From Chryseomicrobium aureum (GTDB lineage Bacteria > Bacillota > Bacilli > Bacillales_A > Planococcaceae): DNA of 64,000 nucleotides. Where the stretch lies: contig NZ_JAFBFG010000003.1 of NCBI RefSeq assembly GCF_016909155.1, forward strand, positions 89,565-153,564, written 5' to 3'. Shown here one piece after another: positions 42,880 to 51,740 of this stretch. Within the stretch, counting starts at the first letter, position 1, and the number at the start of each line of letters is the position of its first letter. Made by a program: the position numbers and the translations under genes. The notes under the pieces were generated by a model that saw only the letters and a list, made by a program, of their open reading frames with translations, had not been told where the DNA came from and did not search any database.

Positions 42880-42911
42880 AAAGAAACGCACACCGGCCTC
42901 TCACCGGGTGC
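42880..42911 (-). terminator. Terminator after galU
   Basis: On the minus strand GCACCCGG/CCGGTGTGC forms a GC-rich stem, followed by TTTCTTT. Confidence 0.75.
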
Positions 42912-42931
42912 ATTCTTCAGAGTTTCTTCTA

Positions 42932-43807
42932 TTAAATAGTCTCTTTCGCTACAACCTTATCCAAATACGCTAACAAATCATCCCGCAATTCCGGACGCTT
43001 CAACGCCATTTCAATTGTAGTCTGAATGAACCCTAGTTTCTCTCCAACATCATAACGCGTACCTTCAAAATCATACGCATACACAAACTGCTTTTCATTC
43101 AACGTTTGAATCGCATCCGTCAATTGAATCTCCCCACCGGCACCCGTCTCTTGATTCTCCAAAATCTCGAAGATTTCGGGAGTTAGAATATAACGTCCCA
43201 TAATCGCAAGATTCGAAGGAGCAGTTCCAGGAGCTGGCTTCTCAACAAATTGATTCACTTGATAACGTCGACCATCTTGCACTGCTGGATCAACGATTCC
43301 ATAACGGTGCGTTTCATTCTCTCCAACTGTCTGTACACCAATCACAGAACGACCTAATTTATCATACTCATTCATCAATTGCTTCAACCCTGGGGTTTCT
43401 GCATCGACAATATCATCTCCGAGAAGAACCGCAAACGGCTCATCACCTATGAACTTACGCGCACACCATACAGCATGGCCTAACCCTTTAGGCTCTTTTT
43501 GACGAATATAGTGAATCTCAACATTCGATGATTTCTTCACTTCATCTAGCACATCAAGTTTGCCTTTACTCTCAAGTAACTGCTCAAGCTCAAAAGAGTT
43601 ATCAAAGTGATCTTCAATCGCACGCTTCCCTTTACCTGTAACAATCAAAATATCTTCAATCCCAGAAGCAATCGCCTCTTCGACAATATATTGAATCGTC
43701 GGTTTATCAACAATCGGCAACATCTCTTTAGGCATTGCTTTTGTTGCAGGTAAAAATCGTGTTCCCAATCCTGCAGCAGGAATAATTGCTTTCCTTACTT
43801 TTACCAA
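42932..43807 (-). CDS. galU: UTP-glucose-1-phosphate uridylyltransferase
   Basis: 291 residues from a TTG start that has AAGGAGG 8 bases upstream; the GTG at 43831 lies ahead of that ribosome site. [27 protein letters not shown] is the nucleotide-binding signature, with VEKP and GLGHAVWCA later. Makes UDP-glucose for Ugd. Confidence 0.93.
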   Translation of the reverse strand: MVKVRKAIIPAAGLGTRFLPATKAMPKEMLPIVDKPTIQYIVEEAIASGIEDILIVTGKGKRAIEDHFDNSFELEQLLESKGKLDVLDEVKKSSNVEIHYIRQKEPKGLGHAVWCARKFIGDEPFAVLLGDDIVDAETPGLKQLMNEYDKLGRSVIGVQTVGENETHRYGIVDPAVQDGRRYQVNQFVEKPAPGTAPSNLAIMGRYILTPEIFEILENQETGAGGEIQLTDAIQTLNEKQFVYAYDFEGTRYDVGEKLGFIQTTIEMALKRPELRDDLLAYLDKVVAKETI

Positions 43808-43852
43808 CTTCTTTTCCTCCTTCAACACCAAAGGTGGTGCTTTCCCCTTGTC

Positions 43853-43976
43853 GACCGAAGGCTGACATATCTTTTGAACTTAATCCTTATTCGGACCGAA
43901 GGTTCGAAATCTCACCATCGGCCGAAGGCTGACATATCTTTTGAACTTTTCACTGCTTCGGACCGAAGGTTCAAAG
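43853..43976. repeat. Tandem palindromic repeat between pglF-like gene and galU
   Basis: CCGAAGGCTGACATATCTTT occurs at 43855 and 43922 (period 67 bp). Each unit ends in CGGACCGAAGGTTC, containing the near-palindrome TTCGGACCGAA. A further CACCA/TGGTG hairpin sits just upstream of the galU ribosome site. The layout resembles an attenuator or leader, but no alternative terminator pairing could be proved by eye. Confidence 0.65.
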
Positions 43977-45824
43977 TCAGTTCGCCATAACTTCCTTCTT
44001 CTTCCTCTCCATCAAACTCCCAACATTCTTCCTGTTAGCAAGCCCCACAAGCACAGCCTTAACCTGCCCCTCATCCATCGTCGGCAACTTCTCGAGCACA
44101 TAATTCAACTCACTCGCCACAATCGGCGTCGCACGTCCAATATGAATTTTCGGGAAGATAAACCCTTCTTGGATCTCAGCTGGATCAAGAAGCTCTTCGT
44201 ACATCTTTTCACCTGGTCGAATACCAGAAAACTTGATGCCGATCTCTTCGACACTATAACCCGACAACTGAATGACATTCTTCGCAAGGTCCACAATCTT
44301 CACCGGCTCACCCATATCCAAGACGAACACTTCTCCACCCTTTGCAAGAGTTCCTGCTTGGATGACTAGTCGTGATGCTTCTGGAATCGTCATAAAGTAA
44401 CGGGTCATCTCAGGATCTGTTACAGTGATTGGCCCACCAGCAGCAATCTGCTTTTTAAACAGAGGTACAACGGAACCCCGTGACCCTAGTACATTTCCAA
44501 ATCGTACAGCAGCGAACTTTGTCTTACTCGTCTTCGCCAAGTTCTGTACAATCATCTCTGCAAAACGTTTTGTTGCGCCCATCACGTTCGGTGGGTTAAC
44601 CGCTTTGTCTGTTGAAACAAGAACAAAATACCCGATACCAAATGTATCAGCAGCTTCTGCTACGTTCTTCGTACCGTAAATATTGTTCTTTACCGCTTCT
44701 AACGGATTCGCTTCCATGAGTGGCACATGCTTATGCGCAGCTGCATGGTAGATTACATCCGGCTTGTATTCTTCCATAATGGCAAAGATGCGCTCCCGAT
44801 CTTGCACATCTGCAATGACCGGAATGATTTCAGTTCCTTGGGGAACCTTTTCGCGTAATTCCATGTCTATTAAGTAAATCGAATTTTCACCATGACCCAG
44901 TAGTAACAATTGTTTTGGGTTAAAACGCATAACTTGGCGACAGATTTCAGACCCTATCGAGCCACCTGCACCGGTGACAAGGATCGTCTTGTCTGTAAGT
45001 TTCTCAGAAATCGCATTGAGATCAAGTTGCACTTCTTCGCGACCAAGCAAATCTTCAATCTTTACGTCTTTAATGTCACTTACGGATACTTTCCCAGTCA
45101 ATAGGTCTTCAATCAAAGGCATTGCTTGTACTTTGACACCTGTATCTACCGAAAGTTGTTTCAATACCGTCAGCGTCGATTTATCTGCAGAAGGCACTGC
45201 AATAATAATCTGCTCAATTTCATTATTTGCTACATGTTCTTTAATTTGTTTTGTGTCATACAAAACACTCAGACCTAAAATCTCAAGACCTGCTTTATTC
45301 TTATCATCATCGACAAATGCCACTGGATACAGTGGGGTATCGTGATTCTTGAGTAATTGTCTTGCTACCATCATCCCGGCTGACCCTGCACCCACAATGA
45401 GTGTGCGCTTTTTGTTCAAACGTTTGCTCGATTGGATAAAGGTATCTCGGATAACGCGCCATGAAAGCCGCGAACCACCGATCAACAGAATATGTAACAT
45501 CCATGTGATCATTAAAGCACGAAGCATGACGTTTCCTGTAAAGACTAGTTGTGCTGCTGCTACGACGAGAATCGAAAATGTTACAGCTAGTGCTATCGAC
45601 ACAAGTTCTCGAATAGACGCATACTCCCAGACTTTTTTATACAAACCGTAATAAAATGCAAATGCATGATGAGCTACAAAGATAGAAAGTGAACTAACAA
45701 ATAAATAACTCGATGCAAATGGGTTGTCGATTGGGTATAAGAAAAAATAACCAATATAAATAGAAAATAGAACTATAACTGAATCGACGACGATTAATGT
45801 CGACATACGTTTACGCAACGACAA
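43977..45824 (-). CDS. UDP-N-acetylglucosamine 4,6-dehydratase, membrane type (PglF/CapD-like)
   Basis: 615 residues. Four N-terminal membrane helices (to about 120), a Rossmann domain with VGAGSAGMMVA near 147, and the catalytic SDR domain with VTGAGGSIGSEICRQV near 290, HAAAHKHVPLME and NPPNVMGATKRFAE. Gives the UDP-4-keto-6-deoxy sugar for the DegT enzyme. TTG start with GGAG 9 bases upstream. Confidence 0.9.
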   Translation of the reverse strand: MSLRKRMSTLIVVDSVIVLFSIYIGYFFLYPIDNPFASSYLFVSSLSIFVAHHAFAFYYGLYKKVWEYASIRELVSIALAVTFSILVVAAAQLVFTGNVMLRALMITWMLHILLIGGSRLSWRVIRDTFIQSSKRLNKKRTLIVGAGSAGMMVARQLLKNHDTPLYPVAFVDDDKNKAGLEILGLSVLYDTKQIKEHVANNEIEQIIIAVPSADKSTLTVLKQLSVDTGVKVQAMPLIEDLLTGKVSVSDIKDVKIEDLLGREEVQLDLNAISEKLTDKTILVTGAGGSIGSEICRQVMRFNPKQLLLLGHGENSIYLIDMELREKVPQGTEIIPVIADVQDRERIFAIMEEYKPDVIYHAAAHKHVPLMEANPLEAVKNNIYGTKNVAEAADTFGIGYFVLVSTDKAVNPPNVMGATKRFAEMIVQNLAKTSKTKFAAVRFGNVLGSRGSVVPLFKKQIAAGGPITVTDPEMTRYFMTIPEASRLVIQAGTLAKGGEVFVLDMGEPVKIVDLAKNVIQLSGYSVEEIGIKFSGIRPGEKMYEELLDPAEIQEGFIFPKIHIGRATPIVASELNYVLEKLPTMDEGQVKAVLVGLANRKNVGSLMERKKKEVMAN

Positions 45825-45856
45825 GTTCGCACGCTCCTTCCAATATCAGTATTTAG

Positions 45857-45865
45857 TATACCATT
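45857..45865 (-). promoter_or_regulatory. Extended -10 promoter of the dehydratase-galU unit
   Basis: TGGTATACT on the minus strand is an extended -10 element; no good -35 is present. Confidence 0.5.
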
Positions 45866-45928
45866 TTTCCGCCATTTTTCGAGTGATTTTTTGTAATCAT
45901 CTTGTAACATAAAAGGCATTTGGTCTTA

Positions 45929-46130
45929 GGTCTATGGCAAGTATAGACCAAAAGTTAGACGATTATTTATTTGACGACGTGATTCGACATAGGAAAATCC
46001 GTATAAATCAAATATTACTACTATAAATAATTCCACATGATTTAAATCTATTAAACTTAAAGGTATATTTAATCATTTATTATGAAAAAGGGTTCATTTT
46101 AAATTCAATGATTTTACCAAAACGGTAAAA
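45929..46130. promoter_or_regulatory. Inverted repeats in the 344-bp gap between dehydratase and cpsB genes
   Basis: GGTCTAT/ATAGACC (45929-45949) and TTTTACC/GGTAAAA (46112-46130) are perfect 7-bp inverted repeats. Either could be an operator or mRNA hairpin. No gene is seen in this gap. Confidence 0.4.
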
Positions 46131-46136
46131 TTGTCG

Positions 46137-46165
46137 AAAAAAAAGAGCCTGACAGGTTCCGTCAG
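46137..46165 (-). terminator. Terminator after the wzz-cpsD-cpsB operon
   Basis: CTGAC(G)G/C(T)GTCAG stem followed on the minus strand by eight T residues. Confidence 0.85.
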
Positions 46166-46168
46166 ACT

Positions 46169-46936
46169 TTACGCAAAAACATTCCACCATTTTTTTTCAG
46201 CCACAAGATGTGGCTCTAAAATAATCGCGTCTTTCTTTTCTAAAATTCGGGCATTGTTTTCTAAAAATAAATCTACATAATCCGTTAGATGCGCTTTATC
46301 CATATAATCTAATCCTTCGTTAAATAAGAATGGACGAGTCGTTAGATTGTGCACATCCGATCCATAGAAGTGAATCAAATTACTTCGAATCAATGTCATC
46401 GCAGCTTTTTGCGCACCTTTTCCAAAGTGACCCGCCACACTGCCTGATGTCACTTGTGCTAAAGCACCATGTGAGATCAATCGCTCTAGTCGTGATGGTT
46501 TCTCTACGATAGCTTTATTACGTTCAGGATGCGCAATGATCGGCACGATATTTTGTGTCATGAGTTGTTGAATCAGGGGAACAGTAAAACTTGGCACTGA
46601 TGAACTCGGGAGTTCAATTAATGCATAGCGCGAACCAGCAAGAGTCAAAGCTTCTTCATTATTGAGTACATCTACTGTTTTGTCCTGAATACGCAGTTCC
46701 TGTCCACCATGAATCGTGATGGGTATAGAATGCTCGTCAATTACTTGTTGTAATTCTAGCATCTTTTTCTCTACAGCTGCTTTCCCAACGTGATAATGAG
46801 GGTTATAAGCATGCGAAGTTGCAATCAAGTCTGTGATTCCTTCATCTACTGCTTTTCGCAACATTCTCACTGCTTCATCGATAGATTCTGGGCCGTCATC
46901 GACACCCGCAAGTATATGGCTATGTATATCAACCAT
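46169..46936 (-). CDS. cpsB: Polysaccharide-control tyrosine phosphatase (CpsB/YwqE, PHP family)
   Basis: 255 residues. VDIHSHILAGVDDGP at the start supplies metal ligands; TSHAYNPHY, HPERN and YGSDVHN are the further PHP metal motifs. Dephosphorylates the BY-kinase encoded just upstream and so tunes chain length and export. Confidence 0.92.
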   Translation of the reverse strand: MVDIHSHILAGVDDGPESIDEAVRMLRKAVDEGITDLIATSHAYNPHYHVGKAAVEKKMLELQQVIDEHSIPITIHGGQELRIQDKTVDVLNNEEALTLAGSRYALIELPSSSVPSFTVPLIQQLMTQNIVPIIAHPERNKAIVEKPSRLERLISHGALAQVTSGSVAGHFGKGAQKAAMTLIRSNLIHFYGSDVHNLTTRPFLFNEGLDYMDKAHLTDYVDLFLENNARILEKKDAIILEPHLVAEKKWWNVFA

Positions 46937-46950
46937 AAATCCCTTCCTCC

Positions 46951-47658
46951 TTATTCCTCATTACCGTAGTATTGGTAATAGTAGACATCATTTTCATAGG
47001 TATAGTTGTTCATGACAACCCCTAAAACATTCGCATTTGATTTTTCAAGTAATTCTTTTGATTTTTCAACTGCGTCTTTTTCAGTCTTTGCTGTATTCAA
47101 GACGAGAATCGTTCCATCTGCTTTGTTTGCCATGATTTGTGCATCGGTAACAGCTAGCACTGGAGGGGCATCAAAAATAACTACGTCGAACGCTCGAAGC
47201 ATTTCCATCAGTACAGCATCCATCGTGCGAGAGCCTAATAACTCTGAAGGGTTTGGTGGAATCGGTCCGCAAGTAATGATATTTAAATTATCTTGATCAG
47301 ACACTTTCACAACGTCTTCAAGTGCTGCTTGACGAGTCAATAAGTTACTTAATCCGGTCGTGTTGGTCATATGGAATGTGTAATGCACAGTAGGCTTACG
47401 CATATCTGCGTCTACGAGTAACACGCGCTTCCCTTCTTGCGCGAATACAACGGCCGTATTGGCAGCTACTGTGGATTTCCCTTCACCAGGTGAACCAGAT
47501 GTGAAGACTAGAGAGCGAATCTCTGTATCCGAACTAGAAAATGAGATATTTGTTCGTAATGTACGGAACTGTTCAGAAATGACGGAAGAAGGATTTGCAT
47601 TTGTAACAAGCTTCCGTGCCACTGATTGAAGTGCTTGTTTTGGTTTTTTCTTAGCCAT
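46951..47658 (-). CDS. cpsD: Bacterial tyrosine kinase (CpsD/CapB/YwqD)
   Basis: 235 residues: Walker A GSPGEGKST, Walker A' LLVDADMRKP, Walker B VVIFDAPPVL, and the C-terminal tyrosine cluster YTYENDVYYYQYYG for autophosphorylation. Works with the Wzz-type activator encoded 3 bp upstream. Confidence 0.94.
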   Translation of the reverse strand: MAKKKPKQALQSVARKLVTNANPSSVISEQFRTLRTNISFSSSDTEIRSLVFTSGSPGEGKSTVAANTAVVFAQEGKRVLLVDADMRKPTVHYTFHMTNTTGLSNLLTRQAALEDVVKVSDQDNLNIITCGPIPPNPSELLGSRTMDAVLMEMLRAFDVVIFDAPPVLAVTDAQIMANKADGTILVLNTAKTEKDAVEKSKELLEKSNANVLGVVMNNYTYENDVYYYQYYGNEE

Positions 47659-47661
47659 GCG

Positions 47662-48390
47662 TTACACCTTCCTTCTTCGATTGGTTAATTGAAGTCGGGA
47701 TGATTGCAAGTCTTTATCAGAAATCGTAGCGATCATTCCGATTACTGGGTAGCCTGTCAAATCTTCGACGTCTTGTGTTGATTTCACTGTAGTATCTAAG
47801 TACTCAAGTAAGAACGCAATACCAACACCAAGCATCAGTCCTACAACGGCGGCAATTGCCATGTTCAAAGTCGGGCTTGGTTCAACTGGAGATGGATTGT
47901 CTCCAACGTTTGCTGGAGCCAGGATATTGACGTTATCCACGTTCATTAGGTCAACGATTTGTGTTTGGAATACTTGTGCAGTTGTGTTGGCAATGTCTTC
48001 TGCACGGAACGGATCTTCATCTTTTACGGTCAACGTGATGACCTGTGAATTTTGCTCACTAGAAATTGTAAGTTTTTCACTCAATTGTCCAGTCGATTCA
48101 GGAAGATTTAGTTCTTCTTTCACAAGCCCTAAAATCGCAGCACTTTTCATAATGACATTATATGTATTAATAATCTGTACGTTTGTTTGTATGTCCTGCG
48201 CTGTTATCGCAGTTGCTTCTGTTTTTTCTTGGTTGACGAGAATTTGCGTTGATGCTTGGTACATCGGGGTTAATAGTAAAAAGCTGATAATGGCTGCAAG
48301 TGTGATTGCAGTAATTGTCGACCCAATGATTAGCCATATATGTTTCTTCAGAGTCGCAAATAGGTCTTGCAAACTAATTGTTTCTTCCAT
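47662..48390 (-). CDS. Wzz-type chain-length/kinase activator (CapA/YwqC)
   Basis: 242 residues from the ATG following AAAGGAG; a longer frame upstream to 48492 crosses the promoter region. Two membrane helices (about 19-40 and 175-197) with a periplasmic-side loop, DLFATLKKHIW at the start and PSPTLNMAIAAVVGL before helix 2. A TATAAT box (minus strand) lies at 48434-48439, in the gap to the divergent SGNH gene. Confidence 0.9.
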   Translation of the reverse strand: MEETISLQDLFATLKKHIWLIIGSTITAITLAAIISFLLLTPMYQASTQILVNQEKTEATAITAQDIQTNVQIINTYNVIMKSAAILGLVKEELNLPESTGQLSEKLTISSEQNSQVITLTVKDEDPFRAEDIANTTAQVFQTQIVDLMNVDNVNILAPANVGDNPSPVEPSPTLNMAIAAVVGLMLGVGIAFLLEYLDTTVKSTQDVEDLTGYPVIGMIATISDKDLQSSRLQLTNRRRKV

Positions 48391-48535
48391 AGAGTACGGT
48401 TCTCCTTTATAAATACGAATATACACGTTGGCAATTATAGCATATTTATTTCGATACTCATATGCAATTTTGAAAAAATATGTCATAATCAATGTAGATT
48501 TATCCCTATTTTAATTGTATAGGAAAGGAGTCACT

Positions 48536-49357
48536 ATGAGGAATAAAGGACTATTTATACTAATTTTTTCAGCAGTATGCGGATTACTTATTGTGTTCAG
48601 TTATCTCGCATGGAAAGATCAAATTGACTCAATCGCACGTCCTGTCGAGCGTGTAGAGGCCAACTCAGAAGAGACCGAGCAAACCGAAGAAGTAGAGGCA
48701 TCAAATGAAAGCTCCGAAAACTCTACTGTACTGGATGAGTCATTTACCAGTGCTTTAACTAATATGGACGACTCAGTACGAGCAGTATTTGAAGCTAGAC
48801 AATCTGCAGGTGAGACCATTCAATTACTTGTCCTTGCGTCTGATTTAGTGGATATGGGTTCACCTAGTATGAGTGATTTATTTATAGATCAAATGACTAG
48901 TACATACGGAGATTCAGTGGAAATCAGTAAACAAACTTTCAATGAGAATTCTATCACCATCACGCAACAGCAATTGATTGATTATGACGGTGACTTTGAT
49001 GTCGTCTTATTCGAACCCTTCACATTAAAGAACAATGGTGAAGTTGATATCGATACGGAGCACTCTCACATTACATCAATTGTTGAAGAGTTCAAAAATC
49101 GAGTGGAAGATGTAGCAGTAGTATTCACTCCTCCAAATCCAATCTATAATGCTTCGTATTATCCCGTTCAAGTGGAAGCCCTACTTTCATTTTTGAACGA
49201 GCAAGACTATCCAGTGATTGAGCATTGGGAAAACTGGCCAGATCCAAAAGATGAGTTGATTAAAGATTATCTAGATGAAAACAGCCGTCCGAACGCACAA
49301 GGCGCTGCAGCATGGGCACAAGCCGTTAACACCTATTTCACAGGAATCACTAATTAG
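48536..49357 (+). CDS. Membrane-anchored SGNH/GDSL-hydrolase-like protein
   Basis: 273 residues from ATG with AGGAG 6 bases upstream. N-terminal anchor (about 5-24), an acidic Glu/Ser linker, then an SGNH-like domain (LLVLASDLVDMGSPSMSDLF, DFDVVLFEPFTLKNNGEV, FTPPNPIY, ARPNAQGAAAWAQ-like end). The nucleophile serine block is diverged. May act on acyl groups of the polysaccharide. Divergent from the wzz operon, followed by the LCP gene. Confidence 0.7.
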   Translation: MRNKGLFILIFSAVCGLLIVFSYLAWKDQIDSIARPVERVEANSEETEQTEEVEASNESSENSTVLDESFTSALTNMDDSVRAVFEARQSAGETIQLLVLASDLVDMGSPSMSDLFIDQMTSTYGDSVEISKQTFNENSITITQQQLIDYDGDFDVVLFEPFTLKNNGEVDIDTEHSHITSIVEEFKNRVEDVAVVFTPPNPIYNASYYPVQVEALLSFLNEQDYPVIEHWENWPDPKDELIKDYLDENSRPNAQGAAAWAQAVNTYFTGITN

Positions 49358-49372
49358 AAAGCAGGTTTCAGT

Positions 49373-50332
49373 ATGTCAGAACGAGTACGCGTAAAAAAGC
49401 GTAAAAAGAAAAAGTCAAAAGTCTTAAAATGGGTTCTTGGAATCATTGGAGTTTTTCTCCTTCTTGGAGGCGTATTCGCATTTTATGTATTCAAACAAGT
49501 GACCGATACAGCAAAAGAAATTCATGAGCCAATTGTAGACCGGCCTGTTTCTGAAAAACGTGAAGAAGGAAAACACGTCGAAGTTGAAAAGGGACAACCT
49601 TTCTCAGTATTAGTACTCGGGGTTGATGAACGTGAAGGTGATGCTGGACGTTCGGATACGATGATTGTTATGACGGTCAATCCGAACACAAACTCTTCAA
49701 AGATGGTAAGCATCCCACGTGACACATATACAGAGATTGTAGGACGAGGAATTCAAGACAAAATCAATCACTCGTATGCGTTCGGTGGCGTGAAAATGGC
49801 GATGGATACGACTGAGAATCTACTAGATATCCCGATCGATTATGTCGTGCAAGTGAATATGGAAAGCTTTAAAGATATTGTCGATGCGGTTGGTGGAATT
49901 ACTGTGAATAATACTTTAAATTTCACTGAAGCTGGGTTTACATATCCTGAAGGCAAAATTTCATTAACTGGTGAAGAAGCCTTAGCTTACGTGCGTATGC
50001 GTAAACAAGATCCAAATGGTGACTTTGGTCGTCAAGACCGTCAAAAACAAGTCATTCAAGGTGTCATCCGTGAAGGAATGTCTGTAAACTCTGTATTGAA
50101 ACTAAATGCAATTTTAGATTCAGTTGGTGAAAATGTTCGAACAAACATGGCGTACAATGAAATGGTAGACGTCCAATCGAATTATCGTTCAGCCGCTGGA
50201 CAAATTGATCAGTTGTACTTTGAAAGAGGTACTGGTGATACAATCAATGGCATTTGGTACTACATTATGAATGAAGAAGAACTTGCTTCTGTGAAGAATG
50301 AGCTGAAAACACATTTGGAGTTAGAAGGATAA
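49373..50332 (+). CDS. LytR-CpsA-Psr (LCP) family attachment protein
   Basis: 319 residues. Basic N-terminus and one membrane helix (19-40), then the LCP domain: VLGVDEREGDAGRSDTMIV, MVSIPRDTYTEI, KINHSYAFGG, LAYVRMRKQDPNGDFGRQDR with the conserved Arg and Asp residues. Transfers polysaccharide or teichoic polymers from the lipid carrier to peptidoglycan, so it likely anchors the capsule made by this locus. Confidence 0.93.
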   Translation: MSERVRVKKRKKKKSKVLKWVLGIIGVFLLLGGVFAFYVFKQVTDTAKEIHEPIVDRPVSEKREEGKHVEVEKGQPFSVLVLGVDEREGDAGRSDTMIVMTVNPNTNSSKMVSIPRDTYTEIVGRGIQDKINHSYAFGGVKMAMDTTENLLDIPIDYVVQVNMESFKDIVDAVGGITVNNTLNFTEAGFTYPEGKISLTGEEALAYVRMRKQDPNGDFGRQDRQKQVIQGVIREGMSVNSVLKLNAILDSVGENVRTNMAYNEMVDVQSNYRSAAGQIDQLYFERGTGDTINGIWYYIMNEEELASVKNELKTHLELEG

Positions 50333-50336
50333 AAAA

Positions 50337-50368
50337 AGGTGCATCCCGTTACGTGGGATGCACCTTTT
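50337..50368. terminator. Bidirectional terminator
   Basis: AAGGTGCATCCC/GGGATGCACCTT is a perfect 12-bp stem with A and T runs on both sides, between convergent LCP and NlpC/P60 genes. Confidence 0.92.
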
Positions 50369-51631
50369 CTAATCTGCGCTATAGAAACGTTTGTATGAAT
50401 CAAAATGTTTTTTCCAATAACTATCATTGAGACTAGTGACTGTGATTCCTTTACTACCTGCATGAATGAACTGGTTGTTTCCAATATAGATACCTAGGTG
50501 TGAGATGCCGGACGTGTATGTATTGGCAAAGAAGACGAGATCTCCGACTTGTGGTTGATCGAGATAATACGAGCGTGCGTCCATACCCTTTGAATTGGTA
50601 CGTGGCACTGAAATGCCTGCTTGCTTATACACATAATGAATGAATCCAGAACAGTCAAATCCTGCCGGTGTCGATCCACCCCACACATACGGAACGCCTA
50701 TAAACGATTGAGCGATTTGCACAATCTTTTGCGCTTGTGTTCCAGTCACGACTGGTGGTTTTGGAGCTGTTGGGTTTGCAACTGGCGTTGTAACAATTGC
50801 TGTTCCTTGTACTTTTAACTTTTGGCCGACGCTCAAAAAGTCAGAAGACAAGTTATTCAATGCTTTTAAATTTGCAATCGTTGTCTTGAACTGAACCGCA
50901 ATTTTAGATAGTGAATCTCCTGAGACGACTGTATACTCGCTCGTAGTTGGCGCACTTGGTGGTGTCACCGGTGTTGTCGGTGCTGGACTTGCACTAGTAT
51001 TGATTAACAACTTTTGTCCAACAAAAATACGATCACTAGATAGGCCGTTCCAGTCTTTCAGTTGTTGAACAGACACTTTAAATTGAAGGCCGATACGAGA
51101 TAATGAATCACCTGAAACAACTGTATAGTTGGATTGCCCCGCATTAGTAGATACAGGTGGTGGCGTTACGACCGGTGTCACCGAAGAGACAGGTGCATTT
51201 GTTCCACCAGGAATCGTTAATGTTTGATTAACAAAAATTAGAGTTCCACTCAATCCATTCGCACTTTGAAGAGCTGAAACTGTTGTTTTAAACTGTGTAG
51301 CAATCTTCGACAATGAATCACCACTCACGACGCGATAAGTGCTTCCCGATACAGGTTGAGCCGGCTGTGTTGGAGGAGTTTGGACGATAGGATTAGATAC
51401 TGGCACCGTCTGAGGAGTCCCCTCTACTCGTAATACTTGATTCGGAAAAATGAGATCTGATTGTAAATGGTTTAGTTCCTTTAACTTTGCAACACTCAAG
51501 GAGTGTGTTTGTGCGACTTTCCATAAGGAATCGCCTGATTTCACTTGGTATGTACTCGCTTCAGCTTCTTGAGCGTTCATGAGAACAGTTAAGGAGGCAG
51601 CCGTCAAAACACCATATGCCAATTTCCTCAA
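50369..51631 (-). CDS. Secreted NlpC/P60 endopeptidase with four LysM domains
   Basis: 420 residues: signal peptide (1-25), four LysM domains (starting near 27, 97, 168 and 232, each with the GDSLxK/R core) split by Pro/Thr linkers, and an NlpC/P60 domain from about 305 with catalytic Cys in FDCSGF, His in GISHLGIY and a third polar residue His in FIHAGS. Cuts peptidoglycan stem peptides during growth or separation. Confidence 0.93.
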   Translation of the reverse strand: MRKLAYGVLTAASLTVLMNAQEAEASTYQVKSGDSLWKVAQTHSLSVAKLKELNHLQSDLIFPNQVLRVEGTPQTVPVSNPIVQTPPTQPAQPVSGSTYRVVSGDSLSKIATQFKTTVSALQSANGLSGTLIFVNQTLTIPGGTNAPVSSVTPVVTPPPVSTNAGQSNYTVVSGDSLSRIGLQFKVSVQQLKDWNGLSSDRIFVGQKLLINTSASPAPTTPVTPPSAPTTSEYTVVSGDSLSKIAVQFKTTIANLKALNNLSSDFLSVGQKLKVQGTAIVTTPVANPTAPKPPVVTGTQAQKIVQIAQSFIGVPYVWGGSTPAGFDCSGFIHYVYKQAGISVPRTNSKGMDARSYYLDQPQVGDLVFFANTYTSGISHLGIYIGNNQFIHAGSKGITVTSLNDSYWKKHFDSYKRFYSAD

Positions 51632-51686
51632 AAAAACACCTGCTTTCCATCATAATACTTCTTATTATAGAGTCGAAAAATACTGA

Positions 51687-51716
51687 TTGCAATCCATTTT
51701 TTTGTTGAGGTATGAT
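51687..51716 (+). promoter_or_regulatory. Promoter of the 423-residue membrane protein gene
   Basis: TTGCAA (51687-51692) and TATGAT (51711-51716), 18-bp spacing. Confidence 0.6.
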
Positions 51717-51740
51717 AAAAGGTGTTGAAGGAGGAAACTT

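Noticed and set aside
48391..48492. Longer N-terminus of the Wzz-type protein
   Set aside because: The region carries the TATAAT box and the AAAGGAG site lies just before the ATG at 48390.
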